This document shows, piece after piece, positions 8,555 to 17,421 of a stretch of DNA of 34,987 nt. The stretch is from IMG/VR virus record IMGVR_UViG_3300037585_002230, positions 1 through 34,987 of that record; one strand, given 5' to 3'. Origin of the DNA: a virus. The first letter of the stretch is position 1, and each line of letters starts with the position of its first letter. The position numbers were made by a program, and so were the translations under genes. The notes below the pieces were generated by a model. That model made no database searches, was not told the DNA's origin, and saw only the letters and a program-made list of their open reading frames with translations.

Positions 8555-11142
8555 TCGTCAAATGTGACAAGCCTTGGGAAGAGGCCAATCACTGTCATCG
8601 GCAGCGGCTGATCTTGAACAATCACAATATGTGCGTCCTGTTCGTACCCACCTCTAAACTCGATTTCTTTATCGCCGTTGAACAGATCCAGCGCCTGATC
8701 CATTTCATCTGACGCTGTGCGGAACTGTATGCTGTCGAGCTCTGTTTCGGACGTACCCACTCTAGCGCCGACTGTTTTGTGAAACCTGACGGTCATATCG
8801 TGGATCCGTTTGATCTTGCCCTGCGCCGTGCCTTGCTGAGAACCGGCATCAATACGCATGGTTTGAACTACAGATTTATAAGGCAACCCGATATGCACTT
8901 TGGTTGCAGAGACATCTAGGCTTATTGAGCCAGAGCTGACGGTCTTGTCATTATGAGCCGCGCCATTTGTCAGGATGGAAACAACCTCTCCTTCGAGATG
9001 ATCCAAACCCGATATGCTGTTTGCGGCTGACCCGGAATACGTCAGGCCGCTATCAACAAAAAAGGCATCAGATGTTTCTGTGCCGAAATCAAAGTTGGAT
9101 AAATACTCGACATATTTTTTTGTCGCGCCATTGATCGTGCGCTTCACAACCATATAGAAATCGTCTTCATCCAGATCGCCCGGAACACAGGCCACGCTTT
9201 CGACAACCGCATTGCTTTCATCTGTAGTTGCCAGGCGTGTGGTGTCGGAGCTGACCACAGTCAGCAAACCGCCAGCTGATGGGCTGGTTTCACGAATTGT
9301 CACAACATTTGACGCCGGGTTTGCCACGGTAAAATCTGCATGTGCGTTGATTGCTGTATAGATATTGTCAGCGGTTGTGTCGTTGTTTGTGTTTGGCCTA
9401 AACCCTGTTGATGACGCTGGCGCAGAGCTGCCAGCTGCTTCAGATGTAAAGGTCACCAAAGTGCCGTCTGATTTAGTAAACTTGAGTGTCGTACCGACTG
9501 CAATATTTGCATAATCTGTCACGGTCACTGTGCAGTCATTAAAATGCCCACCGATCAGATGCGAGTGCCAGGCCACCACGCCCTCTTCTCTGCGATAGGT
9601 TAGTGCGGCCATTTTCCCGTTATCAAGCGCCACCCAGAGCACGTTGTCCGGTTCTTGCTGGTACGCCATCTCTTTTATGCCGCCACTGGTAATGTGCTCG
9701 GCCAGCAGCGTCATGTCCGGTGCCTGGTAACTATCTGAGCTGAGATCAAAGACGAACTCGCGAATTTTACGCTTGGCGCGCTGGGTAAACAGCGTGGCGT
9801 TGCCAATGGATATTGGCTGCATTGTAGATGATCCATAGGTGCCTTGCTTTAGGATCTGGGTGGTGGTGGGCGTTAGTGGGCCTTCATTGGTGCTTGTGAC
9901 CGTAAACTCGCCGCCAGATGTTCCGACTTGCAAGTGTCTACCGGGCTGCAGATAGCGAATTTCATTTGCCTGATCACTGGCCAGAGTAAACGCCAACGGA
10001 TCAGCATCAGCTGTACCAGGCGTAAAGTTTTCAAAATCACCCGACTTGGAAAAGTGGATGGTTCTTGGTTGGGTTGTTGTGTTGGCAAAGATCAGCCGCT
10101 GTTCATGCAGCGCCACTTGATTAGGATATCCTGTTGTGCCAGAGAAAGCGCCCAGCTGAAAGTTTTTATCGGCCACAAGATCGCCCGTCACTGTGTGACC
10201 GCTATCAGCTGTTTCGTTGCTTAGATCCGCACCGGGCTCTAGCAACATCGTGGTGGCTGTGACCTGTGCGATTAGAACATTGGAAACATTATTGTCTGTG
10301 GATCCGGTGACACTGACTTGCATCCCTGCCTCGAACCCGGCGTCTACAAACCCACCAGCGGTATCTTCCAGCCTGTCATTATGCTCATTGCCTGTGGAGC
10401 TTGGATCGCCCTCATGAAAGCTAACCGTTGAAGCGGTATAGGACGGGCTTAATTCTGCAACCCCTCTTTCATTTTCTAAAACTAGAATCTGTGCAGATGT
10501 ACTATTGTTAAAAGTTGTAATTTTAGCAAAGCCGTGATGAAGTTTGACCAGGCGTCCAACATCCGTGGAAACAAAGCCGCCAAATGAAGAATTGCTTGCT
10601 GTAAGAGTTGTACTTCCTGTTCTATTTCCAGCTGTAAAAGTTGTTATAGTTGTGTTTGGATCCAGAAACGGGCCGCGCACAAAGGGAACCTCTGTGATTG
10701 TCCAGGCTGTGTGGCTTGTTCTGGTGATTTTGCGCGGTGCATGGGAATGGTGCGCCACATACATTACATCATTGGACTGCGTGAACTTGAAATCTGCGAG
10801 CTCGTCGTGGCCATAGGGCGTTGTAATCTCTACCGGGGATCCGCTTGAAACCACCGTGCCGCCATCCTTGTGGATGCGGAAATAATCATCACCGAACTCC
10901 AGAATGTAACTTTGCTCAACATTAAACTGAAACGGAATAAGCCGCGCATTGTGCGCGCTGTTCTTTACCTCACGCACAAAAATTGTGCCGGGTCTGCGCG
11001 CCACACCACCTTGCGGATGCACCGTCATGTTCTGCAGCTTTTTCGCAGCCTGTGTATACTTTTGCAGATCCACACGGCCATCTAGCTTCGGCGAAAACTC
11101 ACCGGCAGAAAAATTGGTAAAGGCTGGGGAAACTTTTGCCAT
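8551..11142 (-). CDS. Tail tubular protein B (T7 gp12-like), 863 aa
   Basis: This large tail protein begins MAKVSPAFTNFSAGEFSPKLDGRVDLQKY, the characteristic opening of gp12-like tail nozzle proteins (SAGExSP...GRxDLxxY), followed by LQNMTVHPQGGVARRPGTIFV. T7 gp12 is 794 residues. The body is beta-rich, with Thr/Ser/Gly-rich segments about residues 160-330 and 540-640 that may be inserted beta domains. Six copies form the tail nozzle below the gatekeeper. ATG at 11142 overlaps the stop of the gp11-like gene by one base. Confidence 0.92.
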   Translation of the reverse strand: MAKVSPAFTNFSAGEFSPKLDGRVDLQKYTQAAKKLQNMTVHPQGGVARRPGTIFVREVKNSAHNARLIPFQFNVEQSYILEFGDDYFRIHKDGGTVVSSGSPVEITTPYGHDELADFKFTQSNDVMYVAHHSHAPRKITRTSHTAWTITEVPFVRGPFLDPNTTITTFTAGNRTGSTTLTASNSSFGGFVSTDVGRLVKLHHGFAKITTFNNSTSAQILVLENERGVAELSPSYTASTVSFHEGDPSSTGNEHNDRLEDTAGGFVDAGFEAGMQVSVTGSTDNNVSNVLIAQVTATTMLLEPGADLSNETADSGHTVTGDLVADKNFQLGAFSGTTGYPNQVALHEQRLIFANTTTQPRTIHFSKSGDFENFTPGTADADPLAFTLASDQANEIRYLQPGRHLQVGTSGGEFTVTSTNEGPLTPTTTQILKQGTYGSSTMQPISIGNATLFTQRAKRKIREFVFDLSSDSYQAPDMTLLAEHITSGGIKEMAYQQEPDNVLWVALDNGKMAALTYRREEGVVAWHSHLIGGHFNDCTVTVTDYANIAVGTTLKFTKSDGTLVTFTSEAAGSSAPASSTGFRPNTNNDTTADNIYTAINAHADFTVANPASNVVTIRETSPSAGGLLTVVSSDTTRLATTDESNAVVESVACVPGDLDEDDFYMVVKRTINGATKKYVEYLSNFDFGTETSDAFFVDSGLTYSGSAANSISGLDHLEGEVVSILTNGAAHNDKTVSSGSISLDVSATKVHIGLPYKSVVQTMRIDAGSQQGTAQGKIKRIHDMTVRFHKTVGARVGTSETELDSIQFRTASDEMDQALDLFNGDKEIEFRGGYEQDAHIVIVQDQPLPMTVIGLFPRLVTFDE

Positions 11143-11732
11143 CAGTACCTGGAACTAATAAATGTTTCGGCTTTGAGCGTCTGACTGTCGCTCAGCACAT
11201 TTGAGTTGATTACGTTGTCTTCTGTGGCGTCAGTGAACTTGGCCTCTTTGAGCTTGGCCTCATACTTTGCGTAGAGGCTGTTTGACAGGTTAACCGAGCC
11301 CACCAGGGGATAAGCGATATCATGCGCCAGCGCGGCTGAGATGGTTTCTTGAAGGTGAATGTCATAAACGCTGGCATCGGTGATGCGGCCCACATAGATC
11401 ATCTTGATAGTGCTTTCATCGCAGAGCAATTTGCGCCCCTCGATTTTGTAAATGATATCCGGGTCATCGAGCCCAAGAACTCTTAAACAATGTGGGCTTG
11501 TTGGTAGGGTAAACTGTTTGGCAAACTCGAATGTCGGTGCCGCGCTATCAGCTGCTATACTGACGCGCTGGATCAAGCAGTTCCAGGGGTGGGATCGAAA
11601 CACGCTATCGCGCACAAACGCATATCGATCATTAAGTATGCGCGCAGCCTTACTGTCTTCTGACAGGGCTGTGATTTGCGTTGCACCCAGCTGATGCAGC
11701 GCAGCATTTGCGATAGCTACGTCACTACTCAT
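11142..11732 (-). CDS. Tail tubular protein A (T7 gp11-like gatekeeper), 196 aa
   Basis: Begins MSSDVAIANAALHQLGATQI and continues with ARILNDRYAFVRDSVFRSHPWNCLI, the hallmark of gp11-like adaptors (NxALxxLG then YxxxRDxVLRxHPWNFA). The length equals that of T7 gp11. Twelve copies sit between portal and nozzle. It is the first gene after the head-region terminator at 11745-11773, and its ribosome-binding site (GAGGT) lies immediately beyond the terminator's T-tract. Confidence 0.92.
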   Translation of the reverse strand: MSSDVAIANAALHQLGATQITALSEDSKAARILNDRYAFVRDSVFRSHPWNCLIQRVSIAADSAAPTFEFAKQFTLPTSPHCLRVLGLDDPDIIYKIEGRKLLCDESTIKMIYVGRITDASVYDIHLQETISAALAHDIAYPLVGSVNLSNSLYAKYEAKLKEAKFTDATEDNVINSNVLSDSQTLKAETFISSRY

Positions 11733-11744
11733 TGCCTACCTCAT

Positions 11745-11773
11745 AAAAGAAAAAGGGGCGGCTGGGCCGCCCC
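11745..11773 (-). terminator. Rho-independent terminator between head and tail genes
   Basis: Minus-strand hairpin: GGGGCGGC (11773-11766) pairs perfectly with GCCGCCCC (11762-11755) around a three-base loop. It is followed by TTTTTCTTTT on the minus strand (11754-11745). This is a textbook intrinsic terminator directly after the head genes, at the same place as T7 T-phi after gene 10. Since the tail genes follow on the same strand, it probably only partly stops transcription and makes more head than tail message. Confidence 0.92.
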
Positions 11774-11779
11774 GATCAT

Positions 11780-12244
11780 TTAGCTTTGCACATATAGCAT
11801 TGTGACAGCGATTGTGCCGGTGCCAGCAGCACCGCCCATAGTCACTGTAACCACTTTGCCATCTTCGTTGGCGTCAACCTCTTCGCCGTTCAGCAATGCA
11901 AGCGTGGCAACGATGTCCACAATTTGCGCTGACGTTGAAGCAGCTGCAGCTTTATACGCTGCGGCAGAAGCGGAAACCGCTGTGCCAGCCGCATTGGTAT
12001 GAGCTGCATATCCAACTGACAAAGTTGTCGAGCTGCCCAGCGCGTCATGCGCCAGAGAGCCCTGCAAGATGCGCGCGCCGTCAGGCAATGCGAACATCTC
12101 AATGACATCGCCAGATGCCAGAGAAGATGCCTCATATGTTGCCCGTGCCACACGGATCTCACCGCCAAGCTCATTTGCTTTGACCATGTCGGTTGGATCG
12201 TTTTGGGTTAACGATGTGCGGAGATCAGAATAAACAGTAGCCAT
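11780..12244 (-). CDS. Small head protein, possible decoration or stabilising protein, 154 aa
   Basis: Lies 13 bases after the major capsid gene and just before the terminator, the place of head decoration or fibre proteins. The sequence (MATVYSDLRTSLTQND, then EASSLASGDVIEMFALPDGARILQG) is beta-rich, Ala/Thr/Ser-rich and has no membrane segment. Similar capsid-adjacent proteins with a 'sGDvi.mf.LP.GArIl' core occur in many podoviruses. Decoration is inferred from location and composition. Confidence 0.65.
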   Translation of the reverse strand: MATVYSDLRTSLTQNDPTDMVKANELGGEIRVARATYEASSLASGDVIEMFALPDGARILQGSLAHDALGSSTTLSVGYAAHTNAAGTAVSASAAAYKAAAASTSAQIVDIVATLALLNGEEVDANEDGKVVTVTMGGAAGTGTIAVTMLYVQS

Positions 12245-12257
12245 TTTTCATGCCCTC

Positions 12258-13121
12258 CTATGCTGACTCATCACAATCTATTTGAACCACTTTTTCTTCC
12301 TCCATACGGCAGGAGCCAAAAGTTGCACAGTAATAGACTTGTGTTGAGTATGATTTGTCAGACCGCTCATCGATCTTAGACATTACGTCCTTACCCATTG
12401 CGAGCTTGATGCCGTCTTGAGCCCAAGCAAAACAGGTGCGGATGTTACCAGACTTGGCAAGGCGTGTTGTTACATGGAACTGGAAGCCCATGAACGTGTT
12501 GACCTCACCCTGCACCAGAGCCTTGACTGTATTAAAGTCCGAGCTGGTCACAGAGGTTGTGTTCAACAATGCCTCGATCTGGTCTGGCCCGACTGCAATG
12601 TGGCGTGGGATTGACGGGTCAACTGATGCCAGATCCAAGGTCTTCTTGGCTGTAATCAGTTTAGCGATAGTCAAATCCGCTGAGCCGTTTGCAATCTGAT
12701 GCGCAGCAAGCATCGATGTTGATGTACCGCCAGACTTGCCAGTTTTGGCAGTTCCGGTTGCAGCTGCAATGATTTCATCATCCATAGCCCGGCCCATCGC
12801 AGCGGCTGCTGCCCTGGCATAGGTGGATGTTGGATCAATGAGCATACGGACTTTATCCGCATCATCGATCAGGTCAGCCCATTCATACGATTCTAGGGTC
12901 ACCTGACGGCGTGAGTGTGGTGTCTCAACGAGGGGTGTATCCCCATGTCGAGTTGTGCGTTTCACAGCAGCTGCTGCACCGACTTGATCAAAGAAAGCCT
13001 TTTCGCCGGTCACGCTTTCCTCATCAACTCCACCCCGTAGGATCGAGCCTGTTTGCTGCGATAGCAGCTGAACATTTGCGGAAAACTGTTGTGAAAACGC
13101 AGTGGTAACTTGAGTACTCAT
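12258..13121 (-). CDS. Major capsid protein, 287 aa
   Basis: Begins MSTQVTTAFSQQFSANVQLLSQQ and contains LIDDADKVRMLIDPTSTYARAAAAAMGRAMDDEIIAAATG, a pattern typical of the HK97-fold capsid family of marine and BPP-1-like podoviruses (Phage_capsid_2-like). ATG at 13121 is preferred over a GTG six bases earlier because GGAG is spaced about 7 bases before it. The gene has a 140-base structured leader. It follows the scaffold gene, as expected, and no protease gene is seen. The product forms the icosahedral shell. Confidence 0.9.
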   Translation of the reverse strand: MSTQVTTAFSQQFSANVQLLSQQTGSILRGGVDEESVTGEKAFFDQVGAAAAVKRTTRHGDTPLVETPHSRRQVTLESYEWADLIDDADKVRMLIDPTSTYARAAAAAMGRAMDDEIIAAATGTAKTGKSGGTSTSMLAAHQIANGSADLTIAKLITAKKTLDLASVDPSIPRHIAVGPDQIEALLNTTSVTSSDFNTVKALVQGEVNTFMGFQFHVTTRLAKSGNIRTCFAWAQDGIKLAMGKDVMSKIDERSDKSYSTQVYYCATFGSCRMEEEKVVQIDCDESA

Positions 13122-13150
13122 AAGCACTCTCCTTTACGTTTGCGTTGACA

Positions 13151-13216
13151 ATAAGCTCGCTACCCGACACCTGTCGGACGAAAAAAGTTCATATTTTGTG
13201 GGGGCTTAGAGCTTAT
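13151..13216. other. Nested inverted repeats in the capsid gene leader
   Basis: ATAAGCTC (13151-13158) and GAGCTTAT (13209-13216) are perfect 8-base inverted repeats, and inside them CCGACA (13164-13169) and TGTCGG (13172-13177) form a tight hairpin. No T-run follows in the direction of transcription, so this does not look like a terminator. It may protect or process the capsid message. A further hairpin (CTGCC/GGCAG) lies near 13223-13237. Confidence 0.5.
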
Positions 13217-13268
13217 CCCGGTCTGCCTGTGCGGCAGGGGTCACTGTGCAAAATCTGGGGCCAGAGGC

Positions 13269-14102
13269 TTATCCAGTTGATGCGTTCAGCATTTCTTGCA
13301 GCCTCAAACGCTCTTGTACGAGGTAAGATTGTTGAGGATGATTTCGTTGGGTATATGCCGGGTTCGACATAATTTCTTGCATTTGCGCTTGTATATCACC
13401 TGGTGTCATGGCGTTGCTGGTTTTGACGCCTTCCAGCGTGTCTTCACCGATTTTTTCATTGATAAAGTTAGCAATGCCAACATTCATGCGAATGAACTCC
13501 GGGTTGTCGCCAAGCCTTGTGCCATCTGCCAGCATGATCTCCGTCATGCCTTCATTGGCAAACTGAGCGGCCACGCCCTGGGCATTGTTTAAGTTGTCAT
13601 CGTAAGCTTGGCCGTATTCTTTCCTAAGATCTGCCTCAACTTGCGTCTGCGCAGCCTCGTACTTTCCTTCTTGCAGCTGAGCCGTTTGACCCATTGTGTC
13701 ATTATACCAATCAAGCAATTTCTGCGCCTGACCTGGTCTAAGACCTGTTTCATGCGCGGCTTGTCGGAAGCCGGTCATCATATCGTCGTTTTGCTCAACG
13801 CCTTCGGGCAGATTGTTCTGCAGCTCGTAGCCATCGGGGTTGTCGGGTTTGCCCAGGCGTCGATCCACTTCTGCCCAATCATCGGGCGTGGCATACTTGC
13901 CGGGGATCGCCAGCTTGTCTGCGCCGATCATGCTTTGTGCATTGACGTATGACTTTGCCAGGGCTCCAACATCTTGGATATGTTCAAGTGATTTATGACC
14001 GGCAATATCTTCCGGTATCTGCGAGCGCCAATCTCCTGTTGTATCGGCGACAGACGGTGCTACCTCTTGTTGAGAGACATCCGCTACCTGTTCTTCACTC
14101 AT
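13269..14102 (-). CDS. Scaffolding protein, 277 aa
   Basis: An acidic, Gln-rich, mostly helical protein directly upstream of the capsid gene, the normal place of the scaffold. The N-terminus (SEEQVADVSQQEVAP) is disordered-looking. Residues about 25-110 contain HKSLEHIQDVGALAKSYVNAQ and a 'IPGKYATPDDWAEVDRRLG..DNPDGYEL' segment that is common in scaffolds of T7-like and marine podoviruses. The C-terminal 40 residues (PAYTQRNHPQQSYLVQERL) may contact the capsid. It is expected to direct shell assembly and then leave the procapsid. Confidence 0.85.
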   Translation of the reverse strand: MSEEQVADVSQQEVAPSVADTTGDWRSQIPEDIAGHKSLEHIQDVGALAKSYVNAQSMIGADKLAIPGKYATPDDWAEVDRRLGKPDNPDGYELQNNLPEGVEQNDDMMTGFRQAAHETGLRPGQAQKLLDWYNDTMGQTAQLQEGKYEAAQTQVEADLRKEYGQAYDDNLNNAQGVAAQFANEGMTEIMLADGTRLGDNPEFIRMNVGIANFINEKIGEDTLEGVKTSNAMTPGDIQAQMQEIMSNPAYTQRNHPQQSYLVQERLRLQEMLNASTG

Positions 14103-14316
14103 TTATAACTTGCTCCTTTGGTGATTTATCTTGCAGCATTGCGTGTAGAAATAGAACCACCGTGCGCTGCCCTTCACGGAAGGCTGTTTCTGTGGGATCC
14201 GTTGAGAACGTCGATCCATGTATGTGAAACCGTGCCGCCAGATCCTTGACTACGCGCTCGCCATCATTTGTGGCAAAGACGGTCTTATAGAGGGTTTGTA
14301 GTTCTTCTGGCGTCAT
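14095..14316 (-). CDS. Bbp19-like small virion-module protein, 73 aa
   Basis: The sequence MTPEELQTLYKTVFATNDGERVVKDLAARF, later FREGQRTVVLFLHAML, has the pattern of the Bbp19 family named from Bordetella phage BPP-1 (a short 'F..vF.t.eG..vl.dL' start and a 'reGqR.vvl.i' helix). Family members sit between portal and scaffold, as here. The role is unknown but presumably in head assembly. It overlaps both neighbours (ATGA with the portal gene). Confidence 0.7.
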   Translation of the reverse strand: MTPEELQTLYKTVFATNDGERVVKDLAARFHIHGSTFSTDPTETAFREGQRTVVLFLHAMLQDKSPKEQVINE

Positions 14317-15926
14317 TGCGGCCCCTGCGCTTGTATTGCTCTAAGCATTGGCGCAGCCTGGCCGGCGGCTTCAGCGGTTTGCATCATTTCCTGTTGTTCA
14401 GCCATTTGCGCGGCAGCTTCAGCTTTTTGCTCGCGAATAACTGCGACCTGTTGCGCGGATCTAACCGCCGTGGCCGGTACACCCAGAATTTTAATCAGAT
14501 GCTTGGCAATGCCATCTGCATCGATGTAATCCATGATTTCCGGTGCCATTTGCGATAGCGGCCCCATGAGCTCCAGCAACCGGGTGACATCTTGGATATC
14601 GCCCTGGCGCTGGGCTTTTGCCAACGGGCTGACGTATTCGATCTCCAGATCCTGATTGGCCATAACCTCTGGCGCTGGGCGAAAGGCTTTTTGCCGTGAA
14701 AGGATGGCATATACTCTGGTGATCAGCGGTTGCAGCAGCTCGGCTTGTAGGCGTCCAAGCACCGGCCCAAGCAGCCTCATCTTTTCTTCGGTTCTTTGCA
14801 CCACCTCGGTGGCCGTCATTTGCGGCCCCTCGCCCAAGATCAGCTGATCCACATAGTAGGCCGAGCGGATCGCCGTGCGGCGTTGCTCTTCCATATTCAA
14901 ACCAAGCGGATTGTTCGCGCCGATATTCAGCGGTTCTATTCTGTCCCTGGAGCCTGATCTGTAATAGTTCAAGCCGCCAGGGATTGTACGCACCGGCAAA
15001 AGAAAACCATCGTCAGGAACAAGCAGGGGAGGATCCACCTGTTTCTGCGCTGCGCGTATAGTAACCTCGCACATGCGGTTTAGCATTTTGATATCTGCCA
15101 GCGCCGTCATTGAGGGTGATCTGCCGTAGCCGATCTCAAACGAGCTCTTTAAAAACCTCGGACATGTATACGGGTTTTCATCAAAGCCTTTTTCGCTCAG
15201 AACTATCTTTTCTTCTGGCTCGATGTAGATCGATGCAAAGGGTTTATTCTCGGATGATATCTTGAGCGGATCCCGGTCATGCCGCTCGAACACCGCATGT
15301 ACCAGTTTGACCTGTGCATAGGGGTTGTTCTTTGCGCGCTGTAAAACCTTGCTGCTAAACTTTTCCTCGCCAAAGCGCGCCTGTGCAGCCCGGAGAGGCA
15401 TCTTAAACTCGCGGTAGACCGTGTCCACCCTGCCCTTGTCATCTTCGCTTAGAAAACATTCCTTGATGTGCCTGGCGCTAAAGCGCAGCTGCTGGTCATC
15501 ATCGGCATCGATAAACATCACGGCGGTGCCAAAGGTGATCAGATCGTGATAGAGCTCATGGATCTGTTCTTGGAAGTTTGAGCGATTGAACGCCTTGTAC
15601 ATCACATCTTCGACGCTCTGCAGCCATTCCATCGCCTCATCGTCTTCGTTCAGCTCTTCGTCGCGGTATCGTAACGAAAACCAGCTGGTGGCCGCACTGG
15701 TCAGCATTCCATGAAGACTAGCGCTTAAAAGCTCGGCGGCGTGAATAGCCGTGCCGTCAAAGACCAGCTCAGATCTTTTATCACCAGGCGAGCGGTTTTT
15801 TGTGACATCCGCTTTTCTGGGAACCACAAAGTCAGCAACCTCTTGCCAATGGCTTTCCCAGGTTTGCCGCTCGGTCTTCAGTGATCCCAGCCGACCTAAC
15901 AGCTTTGATGCCAGCTCTTCTGCCAT
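14313..15926 (-). CDS. Portal protein (T7 gp8-like head-tail connector), 537 aa
   Basis: Matches the head-to-tail connecting family: N-terminal LKTERQTWESHWQEVADFVVPRK, then SELVFDGTAIHAAELLSASLHGMLTSAATSWFSL, and near the C-terminus TATEVVQRTEEKMRLLGPVLGRLQAELLQPLITRVYAIL, the long portal stem/wing helix. T7 gp8 is 536 residues. Twelve copies form the ring through which DNA is packaged and ejected. The C-terminal 70 residues are Ala/Gln-rich (crown or barrel). The start overlaps the previous small gene. Confidence 0.93.
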   Translation of the reverse strand: MAEELASKLLGRLGSLKTERQTWESHWQEVADFVVPRKADVTKNRSPGDKRSELVFDGTAIHAAELLSASLHGMLTSAATSWFSLRYRDEELNEDDEAMEWLQSVEDVMYKAFNRSNFQEQIHELYHDLITFGTAVMFIDADDDQQLRFSARHIKECFLSEDDKGRVDTVYREFKMPLRAAQARFGEEKFSSKVLQRAKNNPYAQVKLVHAVFERHDRDPLKISSENKPFASIYIEPEEKIVLSEKGFDENPYTCPRFLKSSFEIGYGRSPSMTALADIKMLNRMCEVTIRAAQKQVDPPLLVPDDGFLLPVRTIPGGLNYYRSGSRDRIEPLNIGANNPLGLNMEEQRRTAIRSAYYVDQLILGEGPQMTATEVVQRTEEKMRLLGPVLGRLQAELLQPLITRVYAILSRQKAFRPAPEVMANQDLEIEYVSPLAKAQRQGDIQDVTRLLELMGPLSQMAPEIMDYIDADGIAKHLIKILGVPATAVRSAQQVAVIREQKAEAAAQMAEQQEMMQTAEAAGQAAPMLRAIQAQGPQ

Positions 15927-16138
15927 TACATACCACCCGGTCTACGAACAGATCCAAGCAAAGACGCATACTGCAATGGCGCATTCGACATCACGCCCTG
16001 CGCAGTGGTCTGGATTGTCGGTTGCGTTGCAGCGCCACCTGTTTGCGCAGCCGTTGGCTTTGTTGGGGCTTGAATTGCTGGCGCTGGCGGCGCTGGCGGC
16101 GGTGGATCAGGTTTACGTCTACGATTAAAAAATCCCAT
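15926..16138 (-). CDS. Small proline-rich protein, 70 aa
   Basis: Begins MGFFNRRRKPDPPPPAPPA and is Pro/Ala/Thr/Gln-rich, so probably disordered, with a short basic N-terminus. The ATG overlaps the terminase stop (TAATG) and is preceded by TAGGAG, so it is probably translated. Small disordered proteins of this kind lie between the large terminase and the portal in several podoviruses. I can only say it may be a head-assembly or virion component. Confidence 0.6.
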   Translation of the reverse strand: MGFFNRRRKPDPPPPAPPAPAIQAPTKPTAAQTGGAATQPTIQTTAQGVMSNAPLQYASLLGSVRRPGGM

Positions 16139-17421
16139 TAGACTGCTACTCCTAGAGGATTGTAATTGTTGTCAGCGATCATTGGCGGTTTCTGCCCGTC
16201 AAACATGCGACTTTCTTTAAGGCCCACTGCGAGATAGCGGAAAGCATCCGCTGCATGGCTAGACCAATCATGAACAGGCGTATTCCTAAAGCTTCGCAGC
16301 CTCTCGTTATACGCCCGGTGATACTGCCTAAGACTTTCAAGACCCGGCTTACAAAGCTGCGCATCAAACCAGCAACGTGGTAAAACCATCTTCGCAGCAT
16401 GGATCCCGTCCTCTAAAGGCAGTTTCGGAACAACACGAAAATTTATGCCAAGATCGTAAGCAGTCTCGCGCCTGCTTTTCCCAGACCCCAGCTCGCGCAC
16501 CTCAATGTCATGCGGTGCGTTGTGCGTCCCATAAAAATATTCTTTCTCCTGAAGCACACGCGCATAGTGCGGCAATCCCTCGCCCCTATTCTCATAGAAG
16601 TCGATCACATGAATGGCCCTGCCCACTTGCTGGACAAACCAGATCACCGTGCTGTCATTCACACCCAGATCCCAAAAAGTATCCACCTTAACGGTTGGAT
16701 CATAGGGAACTGAACAGATGCGGCCCTTTTCCTGCACCTCTTCAAGCTCTTTGCCATAAACAGCACCCGGCACATTCGCCACCCAGCTGCACTCATACTC
16801 CTGCGCATACTGGTCAGGGCTCATCATGGCACGGGCAGCGTCAAGCTCCTCTGCGTCCAGTATCCCTGTCTCAGAAGCCTTAAACAGCGCCGTGTGCCAA
16901 TCGTCCTGACCTTCAGCAGCCGCATACAAATCAAAGAACGCATTATGACCGCGCGGCGTACCTATGAACAGCGCCCAGCCCTTGCGATCACTCAGCGCTG
17001 GTCTGATGATCTCAGGAAATAAACTCTCTGGCATGTCAGCCATCTCATCAAGGCAAACACCATCCAAATATATTCCCCTCAAACTATCAGGGTTCTCACT
17101 GCCAAGAAGCTGTATCCTTGCGCCATTCGGCAAGTCACAACGCAGCTCAGTCTCATGAAAACGCACACCAGGTATCGCACCGGCGTACATCTTCAGATAA
17201 TCCCAAGCCACAGCCTTCGCTTGCCTATAGGTAGGCGCGATATAAGCGTACCTGGGGTTAGGTTTGTCATTCGTAATCGATCTGCCAAGCAAATGGTTTA
17301 TGGCCATCACAGTCTTGCCAAATCGCCTGTGACACACAACTACGCCCCAGCGGTTTGATCCCAGCGACTTGTGCAGCTGGCTCTGCAATGTTCTTGGGCT
17401 ATAGGGGATCTCGATGTGCAT
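16138..17421 (-). CDS. Terminase large subunit (packaging ATPase and nuclease), 427 aa
   Basis: The Walker A-type motif is CHRRFGKT at residues 30-37, and the Walker B segment YLDGVCLDE ends with the catalytic Glu at about 126. A nuclease-domain Asp lies in VDTFWDLGVNDS near residue 250, with an HAADAFRY segment near the C-terminus that supplies another acidic residue. Length and layout fit a full large terminase. It drives DNA into the procapsid through the portal and cuts it. The start at 17421 has only a weak ribosome-binding site, and nearly 300 bases separate it from the small subunit. Confidence 0.95.
   Translation of the reverse strand: MHIEIPYSPRTLQSQLHKSLGSNRWGVVVCHRRFGKTVMAINHLLGRSITNDKPNPRYAYIAPTYRQAKAVAWDYLKMYAGAIPGVRFHETELRCDLPNGARIQLLGSENPDSLRGIYLDGVCLDEMADMPESLFPEIIRPALSDRKGWALFIGTPRGHNAFFDLYAAAEGQDDWHTALFKASETGILDAEELDAARAMMSPDQYAQEYECSWVANVPGAVYGKELEEVQEKGRICSVPYDPTVKVDTFWDLGVNDSTVIWFVQQVGRAIHVIDFYENRGEGLPHYARVLQEKEYFYGTHNAPHDIEVRELGSGKSRRETAYDLGINFRVVPKLPLEDGIHAAKMVLPRCWFDAQLCKPGLESLRQYHRAYNERLRSFRNTPVHDWSSHAADAFRYLAVGLKESRMFDGQKPPMIADNNYNPLGVAV

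Noticed and set aside
13223-13237. Hairpin CTGCC/GGCAG as a terminator after the scaffold gene
   Set aside because: No T-run follows in the direction of transcription.
14095-16138. A diversity-generating retroelement, suggested by similarity to BPP-1 head genes
   Set aside because: No reverse transcriptase, and no template/variable repeat pair was found near the fibre or elsewhere.
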